Shown here in pieces: positions 1 through 6,095 of a DNA stretch of 15,780 nucleotides. The position numbers and the translations under genes were made by a program. A model generated the notes under the pieces. The model made no database searches and was not told the origin of the DNA. It saw only the letters and a list, made by a program, of their open reading frames with translations. This DNA is from Streptosporangiaceae bacterium. GTDB lineage: Bacteria > Actinomycetota > Actinomycetes > Streptosporangiales > Streptosporangiaceae. The stretch lies in the NCBI GenBank assembly GCA_030040475.1, contig JASHTQ010000492.1:1-15780 (forward strand), given 5' to 3'. How positions within the stretch are numbered: position 1 is the first letter of the stretch; each line of letters begins with the position of its first letter.

Positions 1-33
1 AGCGCCCGGTTAGCGCCTGACCCCGGGAGAGGG

Positions 34-528
34 ATGGCGCGCTGGGCGGCAGGGGAACAGGCTGTTCAGTTCCTCGTCGACCGGAACCGTCTAGAGAGCT
101 TTGAGGCGGAAGATCTCGCTGCGCTAGCAGAGGCTCTGGCCGCGCGGGCGGTGCTGCGGGTTGAGACGACGGCGACTGCGGCTCTGGCGGGCGGCGACGT
201 GGACGGCGCCTATGTCGCCGCTTATGACGGCTACCGGATGGCTGCGGAAGCGCTCCTGGCCCGGCAGGCCCTGCGCGCCACGGGGGGTGACGGCTCGCAC
301 ATGGCTGTGGAGGATGCGGTGTCGGCTCAGTTCCGCACGGAAATCCCGGCATTCGCGAAGCCGACGTCCGAGCGGCTCCGGCGGGCGCGCCACTCGGCAC
401 AGTATTTCGATCCTTCCGCAGCGCCGCTCACCGAATCCGACGCCACGTGGGCTATCGAGAAGGCGAAGGAAGCGCTGTCGAGAGTGAGAGAACTGCTCGC
501 AGCGTCGCAGCTGGAGCGGTTCGGCTAG
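34..528 (+). CDS. HEPN-domain protein (SAV_6107-like), partner of the convergent nucleotidyltransferase
   Basis: A 164-aa, mostly helical, Ala/Glu/Arg-rich protein without signal peptide or membrane segment. The pattern YDGYRMAAEALLARQAL (about residues 64-80), a charged helix containing LRRARHSAQYF (about 114-124) and a long C-terminal helix fit the HEPN four-helix fold, close to the SAV_6107-like type. The arginines before His118 give an Rx5H arrangement, but the usual Rx4HxY of toxic HEPN ribonucleases is not clearly present, so RNase activity is uncertain. HEPN proteins normally pair with a minimal nucleotidyltransferase. Here that gene lies on the opposite strand with overlapping stop codons. 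The ATG at 34 follows a purine-rich GGGAGAGGG that is rather close to it. The start lies near the window edge, so an upstream partner cannot be excluded. Family call fairly sure; toxin role is inference. Confidence 0.7.
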   Translation: MARWAAGEQAVQFLVDRNRLESFEAEDLAALAEALAARAVLRVETTATAALAGGDVDGAYVAAYDGYRMAAEALLARQALRATGGDGSHMAVEDAVSAQFRTEIPAFAKPTSERLRRARHSAQYFDPSAAPLTESDATWAIEKAKEALSRVRELLAASQLERFG

Positions 529-1115
529 TGATCCGGCAACAGGAGCCTGAGCAGTGGGCGGCTGGTGATCGTGTCGTGGAAGGCGCCGGTTCCTGACTCC
601 AGCCAGGCGGAGTCGCGGATGGTCGCCTGCACCGGCCGTCCCAGGCGCTGCTCAGCGGAGCTGAGGGCGGCGTAGAGCTGGTCGCGGTCCGGGGCGCCGA
701 GGACCAGCACGTCAATGTCTCCTACCGGCCGCTGGCCGGGCTGCCCGTCGTGCCGGGCGGCCCAGGATCCGTAGATATAGGCCGCGGTGATGCCGCTGAT
801 GTCGCACAGGACTTCGGCCAGGACGGCGGGGACGCCGAACGCCCTGGTCAGCACGTCGGCGAGCCCGGCGTAGTAGGGGCTCGCGGTATTCGCGCGGACA
901 AGCCGCGTGTTGCCGATCTTCCGCGAGGTGACCAGGCCGGCTTGCTCGGCGCGCTGGATCTCGCGGTAGACCGACGGGTGGGGAACGCCGGTCCGGGTGG
1001 CGATCTCGGTCAGGCTGAGCTCCGGCTCTGGATCGCCGAGCAGCAGCGCGAGGATCTCACCCTGCTGTTGTGAGCGCAGGATGGGCAGGAGGGCCGGGGT
1101 CGGCTGTCTGTCCAT
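525..1115 (-). CDS. HTH-nucleotidyltransferase protein (ArsR-like HTH plus MNT domain)
   Basis: 196 aa from the ATG at 1115. Residues about 12-75 form a winged helix (GDPEPELSLTEIATRTGVPHPSVYREIQ, then a wing near GLVTSRKIGNTRLVR), as in actinobacterial ArsR-like regulators. Residues about 112-140 carry the polymerase-beta nucleotidyltransferase signature: YIYGSW (Gly116-Ser117), then GDIDVLVLG with the metal-binding Asp133 and Asp135. MNT-type enzymes of this layout modify a partner HEPN protein or its target with nucleotides and neutralise it; that is family knowledge. The frame continues upstream to 1259, but that stretch has no domain, and 1115 sits just after a palindrome and a -10-like TATTCT with the spacing of a leaderless transcript. 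The stop codon overlaps that of the HEPN gene in a CTAG. The HTH probably autoregulates the gene. Confidence 0.8.
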   Translation of the reverse strand: MDRQPTPALLPILRSQQQGEILALLLGDPEPELSLTEIATRTGVPHPSVYREIQRAEQAGLVTSRKIGNTRLVRANTASPYYAGLADVLTRAFGVPAVLAEVLCDISGITAAYIYGSWAARHDGQPGQRPVGDIDVLVLGAPDRDQLYAALSSAEQRLGRPVQATIRDSAWLESGTGAFHDTITSRPLLRLLLPDH

Positions 1116-1145
1116 AGTTTGAAGAATACTCTTCAGTTTGCGGAT
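1116..1145 (-). promoter_or_regulatory. Candidate autoregulatory operator/leaderless promoter of the HTH-nucleotidyltransferase
   Basis: On the minus strand GAAGA-GTAT-TCTTC is a perfect 5-bp inverted repeat (1121-1134). It overlaps TATTCT, a -10-like hexamer that ends 7 nt before the ATG, the spacing expected if transcription begins at the A of the start codon. The motif AGTTTG flanks the palindrome on both sides in the plus reading. The adjacent gene encodes an N-terminal winged helix, so an operator for its own product is a reasonable inference. No convincing -35 box is seen. Confidence 0.45.
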
Positions 1146-1389
1146 AGTTGACCGGCCCCGCGAGTCGGCAACGGCGCGCGTCGACAACCCTGCGGAGCCT
1201 CTGGCAGGTACTGTCTGCGCGGCTATAAATATGGAACTCGCTGACTCTCCGCTGAGCAATCCGCCTGCCGGATCGGGGAGCCAACGCCCTCAGACACTGG
1301 ACGATGCAGGCCGACACCCGCGACGATCAGTGCAGGTAGATGGCCCGCCAGCCGACGTCCAGCGACAGCCTCCGACGGGCAAAAAGCGT

Positions 1390-1433
1390 CTGAAAAGCGG
1401 AAGGTCGACAGTTCGATCCTGTCCCTGACCACC
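1390..1433 (+). tRNA. 3' fragment of tRNA-Phe(GAA), probable att-site scar
   Basis: The segment holds an anticodon loop CTGAAAA (anticodon GAA), the variable region AGGTC, a perfect T arm (GACAG, loop TTCGATC, CTGTC) and the acceptor 3' strand CCTGACC followed by A (discriminator). A matching 5' half (acceptor GGTCAGG, D arm) is absent upstream. The anticodon stem 5' strand AGCGT pairs poorly with GCGGA, so similarity stops at the anticodon loop. Such 3' tRNA pieces are the classical cores of tyrosine-integrase attachment sites. The orientation implies that the inserted element lies to the left (positions below 1390), with the intact tRNA-Phe beyond the window. Spurious reading frames of the 'RTVDLPLF' type on the other strand are a well-known shadow of such tRNA sequence. 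Confidence 0.8.
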
Positions 1434-1456
1434 GTTTCTGCGCATCTTGAGCAGCC

Positions 1457-1484
1457 CTCTGACCTGCAGTAACAGCAGGAAGAG
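1457..1484 (+). terminator. Hairpin downstream of the tRNA-Phe fragment
   Basis: CTCT and CCTGC (1457-1467) pair with GCAGG and AGAG (1475-1484) across a 7-nt loop, with a small bulge. It begins 23 nt after the tRNA 3' end and may be the former tRNA terminator. It also covers the purine-rich ribosome-binding region before the ATG at 1497. Confidence 0.3.
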
Positions 1485-1496
1485 AGTGATTTGAGA

Positions 1497-1676
1497 ATGG
1501 CTGTTCAAGCCGATCCGTACCTGTCCGCATACCTGCGTGCTGCGCCCGCTTCCCCCCGGACACCACCTGAGGCAGCCGCCAGTGCCCACCGAGGTCATCG
1601 CAACGCCCCGTGCGGAGCAGCAGGTCGCCAGGCTGGACCGCATCCACGCGAAGGCGTTCGGCCACTTCCTGGATGA
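1497..1676 (+). CDS. Small ORF upstream of the toxin candidate, possible antitoxin relic
   Basis: A 59-aa ORF from ATG 1497 (TTG 1491 is in the same frame), preceded by the good Shine-Dalgarno-like AGGAAGAGAG. The product begins MAVQADPYLSAYLRAA and resembles nothing I recognise. It runs into the toxin candidate in another frame, and from about 1582 the base composition clearly follows the toxin frame. It could be the start of a lost antitoxin joined to the toxin by a frameshift or deletion, a leader peptide, or chance. Low confidence that it is an independent gene. Confidence 0.25.
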   Translation: MAVQADPYLSAYLRAAPASPRTPPEAAASAHRGHRNAPCGAAGRQAGPHPREGVRPLPG

Positions 1677-1971
1677 CCTCGCGGCCCGGGGCTGCAAGGC
1701 GCTGGGTTACCGGCTCAGCGGCCGCACGCCTGTTGACCGCATGTGCGTCAAGCACCCGCGAGATGATGTCAAGGTGGTCGTCGCGTTCGAGGGACCGCGC
1801 CGGGCCTGGATCCTGCTGGTCGGCCGCCACGACGATCAGGACCCGGTCCCGGACGCCTACGCCGAGCTGTACCGGTTGCTCGGCGTTGATCCGCCGGAGG
1901 GAGCCGGGCGGGATAAGCCGCCATGCTGCGACGCCGCGAAGATACGCAGATCACGGAGCCAGCCCGCCTAG
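1582..1971 (+). CDS. Putative RelE/ParE-like toxin of a type II toxin-antitoxin system
   Basis: About 129 aa if the GTG at 1582 is used (product starts MPTEVIATPRAEQQVARLD). The frame is open from 1537, but the stretch before 1582 is Pro/His-rich and looks non-coding. The layout fits a RelE/ParE-fold toxin: an N-terminal strand (TEVIATPRAE), a helix pair (VARLDRIHAKAFGHFLDDLA), then strands GYRLSG, DRMCVKHP, VKVVVAFEG and AWILLVGRHDD. After this comes a helix DAYAELYRLLGVDPP and a polar tail with two Cys. Toxins of this fold usually cut mRNA in the ribosome or inhibit gyrase; which applies cannot be told here. No intact antitoxin gene lies on either side, so it may be an orphan. Family assignment comes from pattern memory. 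Confidence 0.5.
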   Translation: MPTEVIATPRAEQQVARLDRIHAKAFGHFLDDLAARGCKALGYRLSGRTPVDRMCVKHPRDDVKVVVAFEGPRRAWILLVGRHDDQDPVPDAYAELYRLLGVDPPEGAGRDKPPCCDAAKIRRSRSQPA

Positions 1972-2203
1972 CGGCCGGGGCCGGGCACGTCGGCGGCGGT
2001 GCTCGCGACGGAGCCATTCCTGCCTGGTGCGGCGGGCGGGAACGGCGCTTCCGCTGCGGCGAGTGAGCAGGTACGCCTGCCTGGCGGGTTGTGGTTCTCG
2101 TGGTGCGGAAACGCTGGTTCGCGGATGGTGCGTCTTCCGAGAAGGGCAGCAGATGACTTCACTGTGTCTCGGCCCGCGCTAGGCCAGGCAGCTCGATGCC
2201 GGG

Positions 2204-3112
2204 GTGTTCGGGCCTGAGATCAGCTCGTTCGGCTTGTTCCTGGCCGCTGAGGGCAAGTCGCCCAGGACGGTCCGGACCTACACTGAGGCGGCGGCCTGGT
2301 TCGCCGGCGCATGGCTGGGCGAGCGCACCGCCCGGACTGCGTGGGAGCAGGTCGATCACCGCGACATCCAGCAGTGGATGGTGTGGCTGCTGACGCGGTA
2401 CAGCGCCGCCTATGCCAGTAACCAGTACCGGGGCCTGCAGCAGTTCTTCAAGTGGCTCGCGGCCGAGGATGAGATCCCCGATCCGATGGCCGGGCTGCGC
2501 CCGCCGAAGGTCCCGGCCAGGCTCGTGCCGGTGTTCACCGCCGCCGAGCTGACCGCGCTGGGCAATGCGTGCGCGGGGCGCGGGTTCGCGCAGCGCCGTG
2601 ACACCGCGATCATCGCGGTATTCCGGGCGACCGGCATCCGGCTCGCCGAGCTGACCGGGCTGCGGTACAGCCCCGGCCACCCGCGGGCGGGCGATGTCGA
2701 CCTGCTGGCGCGGGAGATCAGCGTCACCGGCAAAGGCCGTAAGCCCCGCACCGTGAAGATGGACCGTGATGCCGCGCTGAGCCTGGACCGGTACATCCGC
2801 GCCCGGTCCCGGCACGCCCAGGCGTGGCGTCCCCAGCTGTGGCTCGGGACCGGCGGGCGGGGGCCGCTGACCGCCAGCGGCATCTACCAGATCATCGCCC
2901 GGCGCGGCGCGCAGGCCAGCGTGGCGGTGCACCCGCAGCGGTTCCGGCACCATTTTAACCACACCTGGCTCGACCGCGGCGGGCCCGAGGGCGACCTGAT
3001 GGAACTCAACGGCTGGGCCTCCCCGCAGATGCTGCTGATCTACGGCGCCAGCGCCCGCAGCGCCAGGGCACGGCGCACCTACGACCGCGTCATGGACAGC
3101 ACCACCGCCTAA
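2204..3112 (+). CDS. Tyrosine recombinase/integrase (XerC/D-like phage integrase family)
   Basis: 302 aa. Residues about 5-95 form the SAM-like core-binding domain (FLAAEGKSPRTVRTYTEAA ... QYRGLQQFFKWLAAEDEI); about 108-300 form the catalytic domain. Visible active-site residues are Arg146 (ATGIRLAELTGL), Lys177 (VTGKGRK), Arg248 (QRFRHHF), Trp271 (NGWASPQM) and the nucleophile Tyr280 (LLIYGAS). The position usually held by the first catalytic His (HxxR) is Gln245. Translation from GTG 2204 is forced by an in-frame TAG at 2180-2182; an ATG with a good AAGGG ribosome site lies upstream in the same frame at 2153, so the N-terminal tail was probably lost to a nonsense mutation. Such enzymes integrate or excise mobile DNA. 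The tRNA-Phe scar 770 bp upstream is a plausible substrate, though the polarity of the scar puts its element on the other side. Confidence 0.88.
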   Translation: MFGPEISSFGLFLAAEGKSPRTVRTYTEAAAWFAGAWLGERTARTAWEQVDHRDIQQWMVWLLTRYSAAYASNQYRGLQQFFKWLAAEDEIPDPMAGLRPPKVPARLVPVFTAAELTALGNACAGRGFAQRRDTAIIAVFRATGIRLAELTGLRYSPGHPRAGDVDLLAREISVTGKGRKPRTVKMDRDAALSLDRYIRARSRHAQAWRPQLWLGTGGRGPLTASGIYQIIARRGAQASVAVHPQRFRHHFNHTWLDRGGPEGDLMELNGWASPQMLLIYGASARSARARRTYDRVMDSTTA

Positions 3113-3126
3113 TACCCCGGCAGCCA

Positions 3127-3164
3127 CCTCGCTTGTGCCGTCCGGCAGGACCGCACAAGCGAGG
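3127..3164 (+). terminator. Strong hairpin terminator after the integrase gene
   Basis: CCTCGCTTGTGC (3127-3138) pairs perfectly with GCACAAGCGAGG (3153-3164). Inside, after a C/C mismatch, GTCC pairs with GGAC around the tetraloop GGCA. The 16-bp structure starts 15 nt after the integrase stop codon. No T tract follows, which is common for actinobacterial terminators. It may act on both strands, since the MIP gene converges from the right. Confidence 0.7.
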
Positions 3165-3214
3165 CCAAGCCGCCAGGCATTGTCGGCGCCGAACCTCCCA
3201 GGTCGGCCAGGCGT

Positions 3215-3248
3215 AACGAAAAGAACAACGGAAGCCCGGGAACCCGGG
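3215..3248 (-). terminator. Possible terminator for the fumC-MIP operon
   Basis: On the minus strand CCCGGG-TT-CCCGGG (3235-3248) can fold into a 5-bp stem with a 4-nt loop. It is followed by a T-rich run (CTTCCGTTGTTCTTTT), the only such run in the integrase-MIP convergent gap. It lies about 215 nt past the MIP stop codon. The rest of 3165-3464 shows no gene I can support. Confidence 0.4.
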
Positions 3249-3464
3249 GCGGCCAGCACGCCGGTAACCAGGCGAAATATCCGATATGAATGGCGACTGG
3301 GGCGCGGTGCTCTTGGGTGAGCTGGCGCGCAGATTTGGGGTGTCTGTGCTCGCGAAGGGCGGGAGTTCGGGACACGTGGGAATCGCCCCGGCAAGACCGG
3401 CGGCTATTCCTCGCCTGTGCCTGCGGGCCTCAAAACCGGCTCGCCACAATCGCTTCTCCTTTCG

Positions 3465-4295
3465 TCAAGTGGCGCGTCCGAGGGGGATCCCCTCGGAGGC
3501 TGCGGCCTCCTGCGCCTTGGCCGGGCCGCGCAGCACGTACGCGACGCCGACCGCGATGACCGCGCCGACCACCGGCCCGATCAGGTAGACCCACCAGGTG
3601 GACAGGTTCCCGATGGCCACGTCGGGCCCAAGGCTCCGGGCCGGGTTCATCGAGGCGCCGTCGTAGGGGCCGCCCATGGTACCCCAGGCCAGGATGTAGG
3701 CGCCGACGGCGAGCGGCACGAATGGCCCGTTGAGCTTGGGTCCGTTGGCCAGGTTCAGGATCATCAGCACCAGCCCGAAGGTGATGACCGCCTCGAACGC
3801 GGCGGCCTGCCAGGACTGGCCGGGCTGGGGCATGGTGGCGGCCAGGTTCCCGGCCGGGCCGAAGAACGCCCGGGCCAGCATGGACCCACATGCCGCGGCC
3901 CCGAACTGGACGACCCAGTAGACCCCGGCCATCACCGGGCCCATGTCTCGCCGCAACGCGAACGCCAGGGTGGTGGCCGGGTTGAAGTGCGCGGAGATGT
4001 CCCCCAGGAAGTAGATGGCGACCACCAGCCACAGCGCCGAGACGAGGGAGAGGATCAGCACGGTCTGCCAGGGCTGCAGGCCCTGACCGCCGTACCGGGT
4101 CAGGACGGCCGCGCCGCCGGACAGTACGAAGGTCAGCCCGGACATGCCGATGAACTCGGCCAGCAGCCGCCGCAGCCGGTGGTCGGGGTTGGCCCAGTCG
4201 GCCCAGCCCCGCTGGCCGCCGACCGACGCGATGAGGGCGGCCCGGCCGACCAGTTCCGTGCGGTGGTGCTCGTGGCCGTTGGGTGCGGGCTTCAT
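3465..4295 (-). CDS. MIP-family channel (aquaporin/aquaglyceroporin-like)
   Basis: A 276-aa integral membrane protein with six hydrophobic segments and both half-helix loops: HFNPATT (first NPA) and SMNPARS (second NPA, with the conserved Arg after it). Aligned by distance from the NPA motifs to E. coli AqpZ (F43/H174/T183/R189), the selectivity-filter positions read Val/Gly/Ala/Arg. The two bulky water-filter residues are replaced by small ones. This suggests a wide pore for small neutral solutes (glycerol, undissociated acids, peroxide) rather than strict water transport; that is inference. The ~40-residue N-terminal extension is hydrophilic. Its ATG lies 1 nt after the fumarase stop codon, with the ribosome site GGAAAGGG inside the fumarase end, so translation is coupled to fumC. 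Confidence 0.9.
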   Translation of the reverse strand: MKPAPNGHEHHRTELVGRAALIASVGGQRGWADWANPDHRLRRLLAEFIGMSGLTFVLSGGAAVLTRYGGQGLQPWQTVLILSLVSALWLVVAIYFLGDISAHFNPATTLAFALRRDMGPVMAGVYWVVQFGAAACGSMLARAFFGPAGNLAATMPQPGQSWQAAAFEAVITFGLVLMILNLANGPKLNGPFVPLAVGAYILAWGTMGGPYDGASMNPARSLGPDVAIGNLSTWWVYLIGPVVGAVIAVGVAYVLRGPAKAQEAAASEGIPLGRAT

Positions 4296-4296
4296 C

Positions 4297-5775
4297 TCAG
4301 CCCTTTCCCGGGCCGGACTGCACGTCGGCGGTGCCGGGGCGGGTCAGCGCGATCGGGACGACAACCCGGTTGAACAGGTCCTCGCTGACGCCATTGGCCA
4401 GGGCGGCCTGCTTGAGGGTCTGGTTGTGATCGATGGCGTAATAGGAGATGGCCGCGGCCTTGTCGTAGCCGATGACCGGCGACAGCGCGGTGACCATCAT
4501 CACCGAGCGCTCAATGTTCTCGGTCAGCCTCGCCTCATTGAGCTTGGTGCCCTCGATCATGAACTCGCGGAAGTGATCGCACATGTCGGCCATGATCAGC
4601 GCCGAGTGCAGGTAGTTGTCGATCAGGATCGGGCGGAACGCGTTAAGCTCGAAGTTGCCTTCGTTCCCGCCCATCGTCACGGCCACATCCGAGGCGATGA
4701 CCTGGATCGCGACCATCAGCGTGGCCTCGGCCTGAGTCGGATTCACCTTGCCCGGCATGATCGATGATCCTGGCTCGTTGGACGGAAAGATCACCTCGCC
4801 GAGCCCGGTCCGCGGACCCGACCCGAGCCAGCGCAGGTCATTGGCGATCTTGAACAAGCTCACCGCGGCGGCCTTCAGTCCAGCGTGCGCGCGCACCATC
4901 CGGTCCAGCGTGCCCTGGGCGGTGAACTTGTTCGCCGCGGTGACATACGGCACGCCGGTCATCGCCGCCATCTGCGCCGCGACCTGCTCACCAAAGCCTG
5001 CCGGGGCGTTCAGCCCGGTCCCGACCGCAGTACCGCCCATCGCCAGCTTCAGCAGGCCATCGGTGGCGTGCTCGACCTCGGCAATCGCGTCATCGAGAGC
5101 GCCGGCGTACCCGGACCATTCCTGGCCGACGGTCAGCGGGACCGCGTCCTCCAGATGGGTACGGCCGATCTTGACCACATCTGCCCACTGCTTGGACTTG
5201 GCGTCGATGGCATCCCGCAGCCGTTTCAGCGCCGGGATCGTCTTGCCCGTCGCCATCGTGTACGCGGCGATGTGCATCGCGGTGGGGAACGTGTCGTTAG
5301 AAGACTGCCCCATGTTCACATGATCGTTGGGATGAATGGGCTTCTGTGAGCCCAGCGTGCCGCCCACCAACTGGATGCACCGGTTGGAGATGACCTCGTT
5401 GACGTTCATGTTCGACTGGGTGCCGGATCCGGTCTGGTACACGTACAGCGGGAACTCCGAGTCGAGCTTTCCGCTGATGACCTCATCGCAGACCCGCTTT
5501 ATGAGCTGGCCCTTCCAGGCGGGGAGTCGGCCCGCGCCGGTGTTGATGACCGCCGCCGCCTTCTTCACGTACCCGTAGGCGTGATAGACCTCCTTCGGCA
5601 TCCGGTCGTTGCCGATGTTGAAGTGCTGGAGGCTGCGCTGGGTCTGCGCCCCCCAGTACCGATCCGCCGGCACCTCCACCGTGCCCAGGCTGTCGAATTC
5701 CTTCCGCATCCCGGTGGCGTCCAGGCCGATCGGCAGATTAAGGATCTTCGGCGCCATATCGCTGTTATCGCTCAT
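4297..5775 (-). CDS. fumC: Fumarate hydratase class II
   Basis: 492 aa, slightly longer than the usual 460-470 because of a ~25-residue N-terminal extension. It catalyses the reversible hydration of fumarate to L-malate in the TCA cycle, as a cytosolic homotetramer. Family motifs are intact and in order: TGSGTQSNMNVNEV, HPNDHVNMGQSSNDTFPT, GRTHLEDAVPLTVGQE (active-site His), the flexible-loop signature GSSIMPGKVNP (catalytic Ser) and GGNEGNFELN. The ATG at 5775 has an excellent GGAAGGAGAG ribosome site 8 nt upstream. The frame is open to 6039, but that part is a relic of another gene. The downstream MIP gene is joined by TGAgATG. The substrate-binding residues look normal, so I expect an active enzyme. 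Whether it is the cell's main fumarase cannot be told from the window. Confidence 0.96.
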   Translation of the reverse strand: MSDNSDMAPKILNLPIGLDATGMRKEFDSLGTVEVPADRYWGAQTQRSLQHFNIGNDRMPKEVYHAYGYVKKAAAVINTGAGRLPAWKGQLIKRVCDEVISGKLDSEFPLYVYQTGSGTQSNMNVNEVISNRCIQLVGGTLGSQKPIHPNDHVNMGQSSNDTFPTAMHIAAYTMATGKTIPALKRLRDAIDAKSKQWADVVKIGRTHLEDAVPLTVGQEWSGYAGALDDAIAEVEHATDGLLKLAMGGTAVGTGLNAPAGFGEQVAAQMAAMTGVPYVTAANKFTAQGTLDRMVRAHAGLKAAAVSLFKIANDLRWLGSGPRTGLGEVIFPSNEPGSSIMPGKVNPTQAEATLMVAIQVIASDVAVTMGGNEGNFELNAFRPILIDNYLHSALIMADMCDHFREFMIEGTKLNEARLTENIERSVMMVTALSPVIGYDKAAAISYYAIDHNQTLKQAALANGVSEDLFNRVVVPIALTRPGTADVQSGPGKG

Positions 5776-6039
5776 GGCCCGCACTCTCCTTCCAAAACGT
5801 AAGTCCAGGGAAAGCGCCCGCTGGCGGCCAGCCCGGGCGTGACCGCGGGATTGAGGTGCGCACCGGAGATATGCCGAGGCCAGCGACCAGGGCGGCCAGC
5901 GCGAGGCCGCTGGAGGCGGCCACCGCCGGCGATCCGTACGGCGCGCCGGCGACGGCCGGGCCAGAGCGGCCGCCACGGCGGCGCTGGTGGTCGCCAGTAC
6001 CTGCCATGGCAGCGGGTCGGCGTTCACTGCTTCCGCCAT
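5772..6039 (-). pseudogene. Decayed aquaporin gene fragment upstream of fumC
   Basis: Reading across three minus-strand frames recovers a MIP segment: ATG 6039 (MAEAVNADPLPWQVLATTSA), then in a second frame GLALAALVAGLG, then in a third ISGAHLNPAVTPGLAASGRF ending PWTY. The last part is the canonical first half-helix of AqpZ-type channels, with HLNPAVT intact. Two frameshifts and the loss of everything after the first NPA loop make it non-functional. The third frame closes at a TGA overlapping the fumC ATG, so the break was patched directly onto fumC's ribosome site. It differs from the intact MIP gene downstream (SAHFNPATT there), so it is not a recent tandem duplicate. No ORF caller would report it. 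Confidence 0.65.
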
Positions 6040-6058
6040 GAATGCTCCGCTCGGTCAG

Positions 6059-6085
6059 CCGCGGCGCTGGCCGGCAGCGCCGCGG
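6059..6085 (-). terminator. Hairpin terminator of the chloroperoxidase gene
   Basis: A perfect 11-bp stem, CCGCGGCGCTG (6059-6069) with CAGCGCCGCGG (6075-6085), and a 5-nt loop. It begins 10 nt past the hydrolase stop codon on the minus strand. There is no T tract. It separates this transcript from the aquaporin relic and fumC. Confidence 0.65.
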
Positions 6086-6095
6086 TATGGCCGTA

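Noticed and set aside
1116..1259. N-terminal extension of the nucleotidyltransferase to 1259
   Set aside because: No domain, no ribosome site, and it would bury the palindrome and -10-like hexamer inside coding sequence.
1327..1830. Minus-strand ORFs across the tRNA fragment with a 'GTGSNCRPSAFQ / QDRTVDLPLF' style product
   Set aside because: This is the familiar false translation of tRNA sequence; codon bias does not support a gene and the tRNA T arm explains the sequence.
2159..3394. 411-aa minus-strand ORF opposite the integrase
   Set aside because: Pro/Gly/Arg-rich shadow of a high-G+C gene; the plus frame carries all integrase motifs.
3417..4373. 318-aa plus-strand ORF opposite the MIP channel
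   Set aside because: Gly/Gln/Asp-rich antisense shadow; the NPA-containing frame on the minus strand is clearly the gene.
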